A DNA stretch of 64,000 bases from the NCBI RefSeq assembly GCF_032854445.1, contig NC_088298.1, positions 8,359,504 to 8,423,503 on the forward strand. Reading direction: 5' to 3'. Below, one piece after another: positions 23,271 through 35,350 of this stretch; position 1 is the first letter of the stretch, and every line of letters begins with the position of its first letter. This stretch comes from Liolophura sinensis (lineage: Eukaryota > Mollusca > Polyplacophora > Chitonida > Chitonidae). Below the pieces are notes generated by a model. That model saw only the letters and a list, made by a program, of their open reading frames with translations, was not told where the DNA came from and ran no database searches. The translations under genes and the position numbers were made by a program.

Positions 23271-24605
23271 AACTATATAAATATATAAATGAATAAATTA
23301 CATTGGATAGCTATAAAAAACGTACATGGATTTTAACTTGATAGATGAAAAATGATAGACCGTTTGAATGAATTGAAATCATTGTGGTTTATCGCCTCAG
23401 TAGCAATGATGAAAATAAATCAAAATGACGTCTTCCCATGTTCAACATCAAGTGGCTACAGTTTGTTCTCAATGACATAGGATAAAAACTCGTGAAAATG
23501 CATTTGATTGTGAGAAGCTTTCTTACGTAGGAAGTGACAAATTTTCACATTGCTCAGTTTGGATGGCAATTAGTGATTTTTACACGTGTTTTCAATAACT
23601 TTACACCAGGCGTTCTAATGAAGAAGAGGACGTAGGGAAACGGGTCATAAAACTGTTGACGATATCCTAAATATTGAACACCAACTGGAAAGTATTGGAG
23701 ATTTACCTAATGGTCAAACTTGAAAATGTTCAGCTCGTATACACTTTCCTGTGTGACATATTTAATACATCTGCATTTCCTTTGACAGATTAATAACGAT
23801 TCAATTTTGTTGTTTTAAGTACACGACAGTAACACATTCCTGACAAAAGTCATTTAAAAGGTGTATGTTTGCGTTGACTATTGTTGACATATTTTGATGT
23901 CATAAGTGTAAAATCGACAAAAAAATTATGCATATGTAGTATTTCGTGACTCTCTACATACTGTATGTTGCTATATATGTATACAGGTATATTTATACGT
24001 GTTTAGCCTTTCTCATGCATGGGCTATTGTCTGTGTCAGTGCAGAATCGACATGGTTTCTTCACGCAAAAAAAAGCCGTGGATCCTCTCTCCAGCTCGTG
24101 TCACCTGTCTTCAAACTGTTGTGTAATTTGCCGTTTGTTGCGCCACACGTGACGTCATGCTGACAACATTATAATGTTCACTGTCTGTCGCATGTCAAGA
24201 TACCCTACATTGCGCGCATTTTTTATTTCGTAATTTTCCCTCGCCAAAACTTCAGGGCTGTGTTTTGTGCAACAAGGTGTAGCAAAAATTGATTGTGAAT
24301 ATTAAAACATTTAAACTATTGCCATGGTTACTTGCTCACGATTCCTCCACAGTGGTACATTAATCATGCCACCAACACGTAGGACTATGTAATGCCTCAT
24401 TAGCAATGTGTACCATGTGTGAAATGTTCTATAAGTGGTTGGTTCTACTTGGGAATTCGTTTAACAGGTCATCAACGCATAAATGACAATATAGTAATGT
24501 GTACCATGGGAATTTCATGATTTGTTCTTATATGAAATGCATGAAAACGTGAAAAAGTTCCTCTTCACTACTGCGTACAGAGTGATCTCACAGTAGAACC
24601 ATACA
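23271..24605. other. Unique non-coding sequence
   Basis: No recognised family. A combined E-box/CRE word, CACGTGACGTCA, lies at 24146-24157. Confidence 0.45.
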
Positions 24606-24812
24606 GTACTCTCTAAAACAGGTACACACAACTGTAACAAAATTGAACATCTACACGTCTGTGTACTATAGCAACACAACAGTGTTGCAACCAAAACATT
24701 TTTTTTATTAAGTACACAAAATGTGCACATCTAGTACACAGGTTGCCTGTGTAGATGGTCAATTTTTCTACAGTTGCCTGTACCTGTGGTACACAGTCGA
24801 TTTAGAGTGTAA
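24606..24812. mobile_element. Short MITE-like element, about 207 bp
   Basis: Terminal inverted repeats: TACTCTCTAAAACAGG at the left against TTACACTCTAAATCG read inwards from the right. Further in, AACTGTAACAAAATTGAACA and TCTACAC are matched inverted at about 24750-24775. No coding capacity. Target-site duplication is not clear. Confidence 0.65.
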
Positions 24813-25049
24813 TAAGAAAATACATCTTATATGACCTCATAATAGTTTCTGCATGTGTAGTAGGCCCAGGGGGCCTTGTATCAAAGTTAAGTATAGAACG
24901 TGTAACCACATCCATGATGCAAGTCTTATACCAACTTGTGTTTGGCTTCATTATTAACATTACTTCATTATTAGTGTATGTTCATTTGTAGTGTTATCAG
25001 GTAATAACGAAGAAATCGGTAGAGATGCCGGTTAATTTACCACTCTTTA

Positions 25050-25165
25050 GGCATTTACATGAACAGATAGAAGAAAACCCTACCTGAGGTAAATTGACAA
25101 TACGCCATATTTCACCGGTTACCATTGACCTTTTTCCAGCTATCACAATGGCGTCACTTCCCTGG
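25050..25165 (+). mobile_element. Solo right arm of family TIR-B
   Basis: CATTTACATGAACAGATAGA, GAGGTAAATTGACAATACGC, TTTCACCGGTTACC and TCCAGCTATCACAATGGCGT follow the order seen in the right arms at 25815, 26405 and 33124. Confidence 0.7.
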
Positions 25166-25497
25166 GTTTACTATCTATGTCCGCTCAATAATAGAGAGAA
25201 ATTCTAGGTTTAGGGCTGCTATATTGCTCTTTACACTAAAAAAGATATTCAGTTTGTATAGAATAAAAACTAAATTTCGATGTTAATTACTGTTATAGCA
25301 TACATGTTTTTCCTACAGAGAACAGACTTTCTGTGGAAATGAACAAATTAATTCACTACTTATGGTTTAATTTACTACTTATGGTTTATGTTGCTTCAAG
25401 TGTTATTTTTCACTAGTTATGATCAACGGTAACTGTCTATTTTGATGTATCACGGCGTGCAACTCTCTCCTCAGCTTGTTGACAGGTTGTCTTATTT

Positions 25498-25591
25498 AGC
25501 AACATGTTTCCTTCATTAACAGTCTATCTGAATATCAAAGGAATAGCAACATGTTTCCTTCATTAACAGTCTATCTGAATATCAAAGGATA
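25498..25591. repeat. 47-bp perfect direct duplication
   Basis: AGCAACATGTTTCCTTCATT..ATCTGAATATCAAAGGA occurs twice back to back, starting at 25498 and 25545, with no visible differences. Confidence 0.95.
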
Positions 25592-25814
25592 CAGGAAACG
25601 TTTGGTATCTTACTACTTAATACGTAATGTATGATACGGCCCATAGTATAAGACACAGAAACGACACAAAACTGCACCGCTTAAACCGATTTGTTTTTCG
25701 TAGACGATGTTCCTTATCAGTATAGGTGTATGTTACTTATATATTTAACACTGGGTGACGTCTGAGATTAATATATTGCAGCAGAGATCAATGTAATCCC
25801 TTCTTTAATTCTAC

Positions 25815-26000
25815 TTAAGCCATGATGCAAGTGGGCGCGCCATTTGCGAGTAGCTCAGCATTTACATGAACAGCGAGAAAAAAACCATAACTGTTGTAAA
25901 TCGACAAACAGGCCGCACTTCACCGATTACGTTTGACCATTTGCCAGCTGTCGTAGTGTCCTCTCCGCTCTAGTTTTACTCTCCATGCTGTAAGTCTTTT
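25815..26000 (+). mobile_element. Solo right arm of family TIR-B
   Basis: CTTAAGCCATGATGCAAGTG, GGGCGCGCC, CATTTACATGAACAGCGAG, AATCGACAAACAGGCCGCAC, CACCGATTACGTTTGACC and TTTTACTCTCCATGCTGTAA appear in the family order. Confidence 0.75.
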
Positions 26001-26404
26001 ATACTCGGTGTATTGGGGTGTAATGCAGATCTGAAACTCCAAGTGGAACATTCGACCATCAGTCAGAGAGATGAGCCAGGAAAGCTGTCTATGTAATCCC
26101 GACCCACATTAACCCCATTGCCAACCCCAACATTACCGACGTTCTAGCAGTTAAGTTGCAATGTCCTATGTACGTGAAATGGATGACAAATGCCATATAA
26201 GCCATTGTGTCCCACGAAGCAGTTTGGCGCAATTGAGTCTAGCGCTTTGCACAGTTAACAAGGTAGGGTGTGTGTTTCCAAGATTAGGTATATATGAAAA
26301 CAGGAACCCGAGCTATTACTTATAGATAACAATTTTGTTTTTCTTTATGCGGCGTTTTGATGCGAGCGATTCCCAGGTTTTCAAGTTATCACGTTAGATT
26401 TTTT

Positions 26405-26600
26405 TACCTAGTTCTGCTTAATCCATGATGCTAGGGGGCGTGTAATGTGATGCTGTTTCTACATTTACATGAATAGTTAGAATAAAAGTCCTAACAGTGG
26501 TAAATTGACAACAGGCCGTATTTTATCGGTTACGTGTGACCCTTTTCCAGCTACTGTCGTGGCGCTACTCTAGTTTTACGTTTTATGCTGTGTGTTTTAA
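26405..26600 (+). mobile_element. Solo right arm of family TIR-B
   Basis: CTGCTTAATCCATGATGCTA, GGGGGCGTGTAA, CATTTACATGAATAGTTAG, AAATTGACAACAGGCCGTAT and GGTTACGTGTGACCCTTTTC in order. Confidence 0.78.
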
Positions 26601-26979
26601 TTCTATTGAAAAAAGATCATTGTGTATGAATCCCTCGGAAAAAACTCAAATTTTACCATTTTATTGATACACTTCATTAACTACAATTACTTAAGTCAAA
26701 TCACAAATATGGCTTTTAGTGCTCAAGCTGTAAGACTAAAAACTTCTTTTATACTCGATGTATACTGTAATGTGACAGTTTTTAATTATATGCATCTCTA
26801 CTATACCATACTACTGTAATTCTTCATAATTTTCCAGTTTTTACAAGGTGTTAATTTTAGGTATATTCTGAAATAGTGTGAAGGTCAGGTTTCAGTCGGC
26901 TTTATTTATTATTTAATCGGATATTACTTCACGAAAACCTTTGCTTGCATTTGCACAGAATAACACCCTAAATAATTAA

Positions 26980-27165
26980 GCGCTGTGAGTTCAAGTCCAC
27001 CTCATGCTGGCTTCCTCTCCCGCCCTACGTGGAAGCCTCCAGCAACCTGCGGGTGGTCGTGGGTTTCTCCCAGGCTATTTCCTCCCACCATAATGCTGGC
27101 CGCCGTCGTATAAGTGAAATATTTTTGAGTTCGGTGTAAAACACCAATCAAATAAATAAATAATC
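26980..27165 (+). mobile_element. SINE-A copy with B box and full body
   Basis: Starts at the B-box-like GTGAGTTCAAGTCCACCTC, then CATGCTGGCTTCCTCTCCCG, CAACCTGCGGGTGGTCGTGG, ATTTCCTCCCACCATAATGC, GTATAAGTGAAATATTTTTG and an (AAAT)n tail. Only the A-box part of the head is missing. A small deletion affects the GGGCTCTGCCCGG stretch. Confidence 0.92.
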
Positions 27166-27224
27166 AGACAATCCTCTGCGCCCCGCATCGGGCACCTTTT
27201 GCCTGTCATCTAGCAATTTTTTTA

Positions 27225-27395
27225 CTTAATTCTGCTGAAGGCATGGCGCTAGGGCGCATGCACGTTATTACTATTCAAGTAATTACACTTAGCGCTAACT
27301 GAGTTAACCTGTTACATGTGATCAATTGTCAACCATCATGCTGTGGTCGCCGCTCTAGTTTTATTCTCTATGCTGATGTCTTTTGTAGTACATTA
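27225..27395 (+). mobile_element. Solo right arm of family TIR-B, diverged
   Basis: TAATTCTGCTGAAGGCATGG, CTAGGGCGCATGCACG, CTGTTACATGTGATCAATTG, ATCATGCTGTGGTCGCCGCT and GTTTTATTCTCTATGCTG match the family order. Confidence 0.65.
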
Positions 27396-28234
27396 ATGAT
27401 TTATTAAAAATTATGAACTCATTATTATCGTCTTACGACGGAAAATGTGACATGCTCAGCCTGGTTTTTTGGCAGTGGATTTCGTTATATCACCCGAATC
27501 GTTCTTTCTATTTTATCTCCTTTCTATGCTCCATGCGAATCCGTCGAGGACACCCTTTTTTGCCCTCCAACCTCGATTGATCTTACGTCAGATCTTACGT
27601 AATCCTCGGCACTTGTTATATAATACAGACTCCACCTCACCATTTAGAGAGTTTTTTATTTTCCACTCGCTATGAAGGCTCAGAAATTTACGGCTATAGT
27701 CGCTGGACAGATATTGTTTTTTCTTACCCGGTATTATCAGCAATCAATCTTTCACTAGACCGTAATTGTTAGGTTGATGACGCAAGACGGGCGTTTGCTT
27801 TATGACAGAAGGTTGCTATACATGTAAAAGCTGTAAAACATGTATCTCAAGGGACGGGTTGAGAGTTCAAATCCAGGACAACAGTTTTTTGTGTGTTATT
27901 GAAGAAACAATATCTCAGTAGAGTAATGGGTGTATTAAACTGTCAAAAAAGAGGATATACAGTATTCTTATTACACAAATAACAACACCTGGACAGAATT
28001 CCATGTTTAGAATACAGTGTCTTACCACAACCCTAGTAATAAATAGCTCATTTCTGCTGTTTGTGGCACCCCTGATGGAATTGGCAGCTTTGTTCAGCTT
28101 CTGAGATAATGGAGAATTTTTGCTACAGCCATTTTTCCCGATTGCTTAAATGTACAATTCTTAACGTGAAATTACGGCATGAAAGATTTGCAGTGATCTG
28201 CTAAATGTCAACCGCGTAGAGTTTCGTCAGAGAA
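27396..28234. other. Unique non-coding sequence
   Basis: No recognised family. A B-box-like word, GAGTTCAAATCCAGG, stands near 27863 without a convincing A box. Confidence 0.45.
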
Positions 28235-28336
28235 ACAGACAGACAGACAGACAGACAGATCAACTGACCGACCCACCAACAAACAGACAGACAACCTAAC
28301 CGGACGACAGACAGATCAACTGACCGACAGACAGAG
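28235..28336. repeat. (ACAG)n microsatellite with degenerate extension
   Basis: Seven uninterrupted ACAG units at 28236-28259, followed by two blocks of GATCAACTGACCGAC with more ACAG units. Confidence 0.9.
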
Positions 28337-29739
28337 CAATATATAGAAGCCTCAGGGCCTGGAATCTACGGTCATTCTAACGTTTTTTTAAATCGGTTGA
28401 TCTAAACCCCCCATGGCCGCTGACATCACCAAACACTGCCTATCTCTCCCTTACCTTGTTTATTTCCTGCATTATACGATATGAGCTGTACAGATATATC
28501 ATACAAGTGTTGAGAAATATAAACTATCAGTTTTGTTTCTATTGCGTCTAGAGTAGCCCATGGGTGGTCATTTGCTCTTGTTTTAAGTATGCACAAACAC
28601 GATTCTCATTACATTACATGTAATTGTGACTTTTGTTCAAGGTAATCTTGATAAACGAAATCCCCTTGTTATTGAATGAAGCTATGTGGCTGATATTGCA
28701 AAATGCCGAAGGAGTTTAACAGAGTGTCGATATTAAGCTATTTTACACTCTTAAAGCTAAAGAATGTATGTATTGTGGTAGAAAAAGATTGGCCATTAAT
28801 GGAAAGCTATTGATTATATTTTCTACATATACACACCTACTTGTAATAAAGATGTCAGGTCCGTGTTCACAATATGACGGCGTCCGCCGATATCAGGCAT
28901 GACGGGTATTATAAATCAATATACGCAGAATAAGAAATGACTTTCGTAATGATATCATATCTCTCATATATTTCTAATTACGCACGTTTTCACAAGGTTT
29001 TCCAAACCAACTGTCTGTGGTATCCTGACTTGAACATGATACCTATATAATACAGCGCATGCCCAGGGCGTGCATTTGCGTTCAACTAATAATGTAATCG
29101 GAGATACAATATCTCAATGCCTCGGGGGTTTTGTGAAACCCTGTAACTCAATAGCTCATAACCAGCTTATACCTTACTTACCTTGTCCAGCATTTACAGA
29201 TTACGCGTAGAGCTTACCTGGTCACCATGACAACAGGAACGTCTTATTCGTTGCCGAGCGACACGAAACTATACGGGACGCTCTTGCTCCTGGGATTTCA
29301 CGAGGCGTAGACAACACATTATTTCATATCGAACAGTTAGGCACAAACCCGAGCCTCGGATCGTGTGGTCTGCCTCTGTAATAACGCAACCTCCATATTT
29401 GTATTGGCTGTTCGATAATATTCCAGACAGCTTTTGTTCTTCCATCAGAAAATAAATATCAGTTCGTTTAAAATTATAATGGATATGAAACTTGTTTTTC
29501 AATGAATAATCAATGAAACACTGCACTGTAATGGTGCATGTATTTCCGCATATGCCTCATTTGAAACACTCCTTTATAGTTTAGTTCTTTGCCTTCGGAT
29601 TTTCCTCTCTAGCGAGATTTTTTCCAAAATCAATACGTTTGTAACATTTTGGTTTTGATATACAGTTGTTTACAATCTTCAATGGCCTATTATATATACT
29701 TTAATCTCATGATATGTATATTATCACGGTACCTTCATC
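28337..29739. other. Unique non-coding sequence
   Basis: No recognised repeat or gene. Confidence 0.5.
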
Positions 29740-30538
29740 CTGTAGCCTATTTCTTTTAGAGAGTCGTCTGTATTCAGCTGTCTGTAACATCAGTCATTCT
29801 TGCTACCAAAATTGCCTTTTGTCGCTGTCACGTAATAACAAAAAACTCCACACGAGGATGTGTTTGAAGTTCATTTTCTTGCCGGGAAAAGAAAGTTAGA
29901 ACACTTTTTCTAATTCATAATGTTAAAGTCCATAGGCTCGGTTTCGACGGCAGAGAAGCAATTGCCTCTGGTGACGTCATAATTATTTTTAAAAAGTGAC
30001 ATGCTGGGTATTAGACAGAGTTCAACATACTTTGAAGGAGGGTGACGTCAGCTACCTAAACTGCTGTCAACTTTAGCGTAAACCCTGCTTCTGACAATGC
30101 CAATGAAATCGTTCGCACGTTTTAAAAATAATATCCGTAAGAAATGAATTTCACTTCATCGCATATTGTATATATGTAGTTATTCGCATAGACAGTAGTG
30201 TAGGCTGTGTTACTGCTTAGAGTTTGTTCAAGCCGCTTGTTGGTGCAGCCATTGTAAAACAAATTGCTCTTCACGCCCATTGTCCACCATACCACTGATT
30301 TTTGAATAATTATGAAGTGACCCAGGGCAATGAGTTCTTGGTGTCGAAACTAAGCTTATGGACTTTAGCATTATGAATTATAAAAAGTATTTCTAACTGC
30401 ACTTCCTATGTAATGACATACGTCCAACGTATCAATGTGTAGAGCTTGGCTTGTTACGTGACACTGAGGTAGCGAGTATGATTGATTTTACAGACAGCTC
30501 AATGCAGGCGACTCCCTAAAGAAACGGACTAAAATCAT
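29740..30538. mobile_element. Inverted-repeat element, family TIR-A, copy 2 (best copy)
   Basis: The arms are about 250 bp. Left: TTTCTTTTAGAGAGTCG, ATTCAGCTGTCTGTAACATC, CTAATTCATAATGTTAAAGT, CCATAGGCTCGGTTTCGACG. The right end (30290-30530), read on the minus strand, gives the same words in the same order with small differences. The interior is about 280 bp. It is alignable along its whole length with 1438-2264. Perfect TGACGTCA sites lie at 29972-29979 (left arm) and 30043-30050 (interior). No transposase is encoded; presumably mobilised in trans by an autonomous relative. Confidence 0.85.
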
Positions 30539-31995
30539 ACAATCATTCTTTTTGTTTGCATGCTTTTGGTTTAAGGCCCCTGTCATCAGTATTTGGCTGA
30601 TATGTGACTTTTATCTCCTTGTATCGGACCTATCCTAATGCTGATATGTTTATATAGTGCTGCCTCACCGTCACGCTATGCTACGAACACCAGAGATAGC
30701 ACAGTTGAACTAACATCACTTTTCCCCATTACTTTGTGTAATCTTTTTATCGTGCATCAAAGAAGGGCGTAAGAAGGTTGTTATTGTTAAAAATTGTACA
30801 TGCCCTAACATAGATTTGAACCCAGGTCTGAGACGATTGCATAGCTATAAACTTTTTATGTCTACATAAGGTTGCGCTTTACACCATTGCTCAGTAATCT
30901 CAAATGTTTACCGCTAGACGTGATCATGATTACACGGACTGTTTGATATCTATAGGTTTTCTCAGTTTGGTGTACAAACTGCGTAAACAGAACACAGGCA
31001 GAAATTCTGAACACAAAAGCATTCGAAAAAGAAGTAAACTGGCCATAAACAAGCCAATCAGAACAATCTGTGATTGTGATTTTGTTTTTATTGACAATTT
31101 CTTGACTTAAGAAAACATAGGTCAGTCCGTTCTTGACCTTTTTTATACGAAACGAATTGCCTTTTTGGATTACAGGAAAAACGTGACGGCTCTGACCGCC
31201 ATCTTTAGAAGCGCTATTTTCTTATCTGAGAAACAGCCAGCAGAGGTTTAGTCCACTATTTGTCATGTCATATCAGGAGCTGAAGCCGTCTTTGGCAGCC
31301 CCACTAATATCGCACCAAATGATTGAGAGATAAGCGTCAGTAGCCTGGGGCCTTCGCACCGTTTATGCTATCGTTAGGGCGATTAGTTTAGCCTTATTGC
31401 CCGGGATCTTGCACCAAATCTCGTGAGACCGGGACTGATTATGCGGTTTGATTGGGGGAAATCGTCGGCTTGTCCCTGCGGGACGCGAAGTCTTGCTGTC
31501 CATGGCAATGCGGTCTTTCGTTTTCTCCCGGATGTCTCTTAAGCCCAAAATCACTTTTTTACGCTCATCTGTAACATTGAGTTTTGTTCTAATAGCTTTT
31601 TAATAATATCTCCTGTGAACTCAATTCTTTCGGGTCCCCACTTACTTAATACAATTTTCACTTTTGTCTTTTTACGGGGTTTAGATTTTACCTGAATTCC
31701 CTGATAGATATAGCGTGCTATTTATTTGCATATATATATATAAAGGAAATTCGCCTCTCTCGCAAGCATTTCTATGAAGGGCTGATGTAGTTTTTGAATT
31801 TGTGAACTCCATTCATCCGTCTACAAAATGGCATTTTGCCTTGTTTTAATTTATCTAAATTCTCACTGTAGTCAGTGTTAAGTGTATTGACGCTAAAGTC
31901 AGCCTTGTACTAGAACCAATACTGGTTACCTTCTTCAATGTGTCGACTTTTTTATGGGGAAAAATATCAACAGCAAGGCCATTGGTGTAAACCTT
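30539..31995. other. Unique sequence with a candidate conserved island
   Basis: 31240-31560 is repeat-free, more balanced in composition, and has words such as GGGCGATTAGTTTAGCC, TGCACCAAATCTCG and GGTTTGATTGGGGG. The 63-codon minus-strand frame has no recognised domain. Function unknown. Confidence 0.35.
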
Positions 31996-32072
31996 TCATT
32001 TATTTATTCCATCGCGTTTTAAATCGTACTCCAGAATGTTTCACTTATACGACGGCTTCCAGCATTATGGCT
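31996..32072 (-). mobile_element. SINE-A 3' fragment
   Basis: (TTTA)n, TCGTACTCCAGAATGTTTCA, CTTATACGACGGCTTCCAGC, then loss of similarity after ATTATGG. Confidence 0.8.
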
Positions 32073-32289
32073 GTAAAGCTTTCGTTTTATTCTCAGTCAA
32101 ACGTATAATGTGATACAAGCTTGTTTTAATATCACGTTCTGATATACTCGGAGTAATGAAAATTGTTCCATATTTGCTAGAAATATTCTGGAGGTGTAAG
32201 GACAGTGGCTAATTTACTTTCGTATGTATTTATTTATTTATTTGACATGGGGGTTAACAAAGAACTGAGGGATCTTCAGCAATAAACAT

Positions 32290-32350
32290 GGCATCCGTCA
32301 TAAAAGTGAAATATTTGAAGGGAAAAAAATCAAATAAATAATGAATAAAT
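32290..32350 (+). mobile_element. SINE-A 3' remnant
   Basis: GGCATCCGTCATAAAAGTGA, AATATTTGAAGG and CAAATAAATAATGAATAAAT resemble the last 60 bp of SINE-A. A (TTTA)n run at 32224 may belong to a second, opposite remnant. Confidence 0.5.
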
Positions 32351-32811
32351 CGAACGTTCACATGAGTAAAATTACTGACACCCAGCAACACGCTCGTGTT
32401 GTTTTCGTCCACCGAACACCTTCTGTTCCACCTTAACACAGGTATAATTTGTAACAACAGATCGTATGGGTTATGGCGAGTTCTGAAAAGAGCTTGAATA
32501 TGCCAAACAAAAGACATACGAGCCGCATTAACGGTACCTCGTAATTACCTGTCTTTGATGATGAAATAATTTATAACCCAGGCTTGTTCAGCTGGCGATA
32601 TTGTCTTAGCTTGTAATCAATGTATGCCGGCAGCGATATGTTCCATGCACCGTCAACTTCCATCGTATATGCTGCTGGCAAGGTTTTTGCTCAAGGTTTT
32701 ATGCTTCTCCATTTCGTTTCTCTTAGCAAATGCCATCGAAATAATGACAGGCCTGTATCTTATACGAACAGTATACCATGGAACAGGAAAGCATTTATAT
32801 AAAATATAGTT

Positions 32812-33205
32812 AAATAGCGACGACAGTGCGATAGCTGGCAAATGATCACACGTAACAGGTGAAATACGGCCTCTTGTCAATTTACCTGTCCAGGTTTCAT
32901 TTCAACTGTTCATTTAAATGCATAAATAGCAGCAATTTACACGCCCCCTAATACAATAGCTTAAGCAGAATTAAGTAAAAACAACATGCAGTGATGTTAC
33001 TGGCAATTTATTAGACGTCACTAATCTAGAATTACTCGAAATGCTATGTTGTCGTTATATTTAAGTTACAGTCACATTAAAACAATGCAATGGAATCACA
33101 GTTGCAAAGTCTTTTTAATGTAAGGATTTCACCTGTTACGTGTGACCGTTTGTCAATTGTCACGCTGTCGTCGCTGCTCTCGTTTTACCTTCTATGCAGT
33201 AGTAG
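32812..33205. mobile_element. Complete inverted-repeat element, family TIR-B
   Basis: Arms at 32817-32866 and 33124-33174 are reverse complements: CACACGTAACAGGTGAAAT at the left is matched by ATTTCACCTGTTACGTGTGA at the right, and GCGACGACAG by CTGTCGTCGC. Between them lies a core of about 250 bp (TTATTAGACGTCACTAATCT, AGAATTACTCG) also found at 59590-59690. No coding capacity. This copy defines the family whose single arms recur at 12 kb, 25-27 kb, 35 kb and 39 kb. Confidence 0.85.
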
Positions 33206-35204
33206 GGAAGTCTGCACGGTGTAAACCACCACCCTTTGACAACTTGCTTACCAACTATCGCACGTGTCATACAGATATCCACACCATATTGGTGGAAAAC
33301 AAGTAGTCCTCAAACGGAGCGTTGTCGAGCGCTTACCAAGTACCCACAAGCAATGCGGGTGGGGAAATCTTGCAAAAGACGATGCAAAACGGGAGCAGAT
33401 TTTCCTTGTTTGTGGTAGTGGAGATGGATTGGGAGAGAAGAGGGTGTATTAAAGAATCAAAAATACTTTGAAGCAAAGCGGTCTAAAATGAGTTGATCCA
33501 AATACATTGTTGACGAAGTGAAGTGTTCATATGTTTTGGGCAGAACAAGGACTATTTTCTTCGTTGCTGTCCCGCTGAATTGTTGTCGCAGTACATCTCA
33601 CTTGCTTTGATGGGGAATGTAAATGGTAGCCTGGTATCAATGAGTACTTTGCAAGTTCTTAGCGTAAGCCTTTTGAACAGCACTTCACAGGTGAGTTAAT
33701 TTACGCAAAGCAAGGAGTCCAAAATGAATATCCTCTTTATTGTGCGATACAGACCAATGTCCCGTCGGTAAATACATACACCTTTCCAGTTATGCGGGTA
33801 ATTTGATTCCTGGGACGCGAGTCAGTATTTCTCCTAAATGTTCCCGCTAGCTTAAAGGCGACGGCTTAACGTCATTTGCAAGGTTTCTGGCTTTGGTCAG
33901 AAATCGCTATTTGCCTTGTCTAAAGAATAGGGTTCGGTGGGAATTCGGAGGTTCGAGGATATATTTGCCAAAGCTCCAAGGATTTCGTGATAACCAGACA
34001 GGGTTGACCCAAATTCCGAACTTCTAATTTCGGCCAGATGCCTTCAAGCCGAGGTAATTTTCCCTCCAATTCCATCTTGAGGGTTTTATCGGGAAATTGA
34101 AGGCACCAATGTGTATGTGCGTGTATGTGTCCACGTGGCCTTACCGAAAGTCGGGTGGAGTCAGCCGGGTCAGCTTTCACACAAGATTTAATCGAGGCAT
34201 CTTGTTTTGCCAATCTGTGTTAGGATTTTGATGTAGCCTGTTACAGTGTAGAACCTCACAATTCGCCATCATAATAAATCGTCTCAGGGCTTTGATTCCC
34301 GGAAATTCAAAGCTTTACCACTATTCCATTATACCCTGTGTAGATTGTGACACACGTCTGCAAGATCTATCCCCTAATACGAACAGACGTAACTGTAAAG
34401 TCGAGTTTTCCTTTGGTATATGCGGCTGTCAACAATAGCGATCGGCGTGGGCAATTTAGCATGAGAGGATAATGTGATTTGAACCCGGTTTTCGTTGGCT
34501 AGGTCTGTCAATCGATGACTCCGAATCGATTTTGTGTTAGTCGATATCAGGCAAATATAAGCTCGACACAATACCACGAACTCTCTGTTGACCAAAGGCG
34601 AAGGCTACGACAACAACGTCCGAACAATGGACACGGTTCGAACGGAGAACTCCATCTTCGATTATTCCCCTTCACAGTACTCTCCCGCGTCAAACCCAAG
34701 CTCCTGTCGTTTTCGCTTCGCTCATCTTGGGCCAACGGGAAATCCGGTGTGAATGTTCGTTTACGCTCGGGTAATTCCGTGACGCTAGTCGGCGGGAAAA
34801 CCGACAGCTGTGGAGCGCAAGTGACTGATGGAGGTGACGTGAAATGAACAATTCGACGGACAGAATTTTTTCTGTGTGACAAATTCGTGAACTGTCAGAC
34901 CTCAAACAAGAATCGATGAGACCCTTAAAGAAGTCAATTTTCCTTCTAATCCACCTGCGATACTTCAAATGAATGTGTCTAAAAACATGTGCCACAATCT
35001 ATGGTGTCTTGCTTTTTGTTTTGTTAATAATGAATTTGCTTACAATCAGCAATTGGCAGCATTTGATCTATAACTTTTATTCATTAAGCCTTAGAAATGA
35101 ATATTAAGTTCAGCAACACTTCATATCTTGCATGAATTTACCAACTTTGATAGTGTTGAAGAGGGCAAACTTTAGCATACGATTTCACCGGAATAAATTG
35201 ATGC
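33206..35204. other. Unique sequence with less AT-rich blocks
   Basis: No repeat family recognised. 33780-34230 and 34480-34850 have denser CpG and balanced composition. Open frames of 97-111 codons there lack recognisable domains. Possible regulatory or untranslated sequence. Confidence 0.35.
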
Positions 35205-35350
35205 TATTTAAGCATTTACACGAGGAGTTAAGATAAAACTCTAACTTATGTAAACTGACATCAATTAGGAGTCTGTATTTCACTACTTACGCGTGACCAA
35301 TTGCCAATTATGACTCGTTTCTGCTCTTTTTTACTCTCTATGCTTTAAGT
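35205..35350 (+). mobile_element. Solo right arm of family TIR-B
   Basis: AAGCATTTACACGAGGAGTT, ATGTAAACTGACATC, TTACGCGTGACCAATTGCCA and TTTACTCTCTATGCTTTAAG in family order. Confidence 0.7.

Noticed and set aside
30750-30900. tRNA-like element from the B-box-like word near 30815
   Set aside because: No matching A box and no fold; a single short word is not enough.
34460-34520. tRNA-like element from GGGTTCAAATC on the minus strand
   Set aside because: No A box at the right distance and no similarity to the SINE families here.
34515-34882. Overlapping 110- and 111-codon frames on opposite strands
   Set aside because: No recognised domain or residue pattern; overlap on both strands suggests low stop density in CpG-richer sequence.
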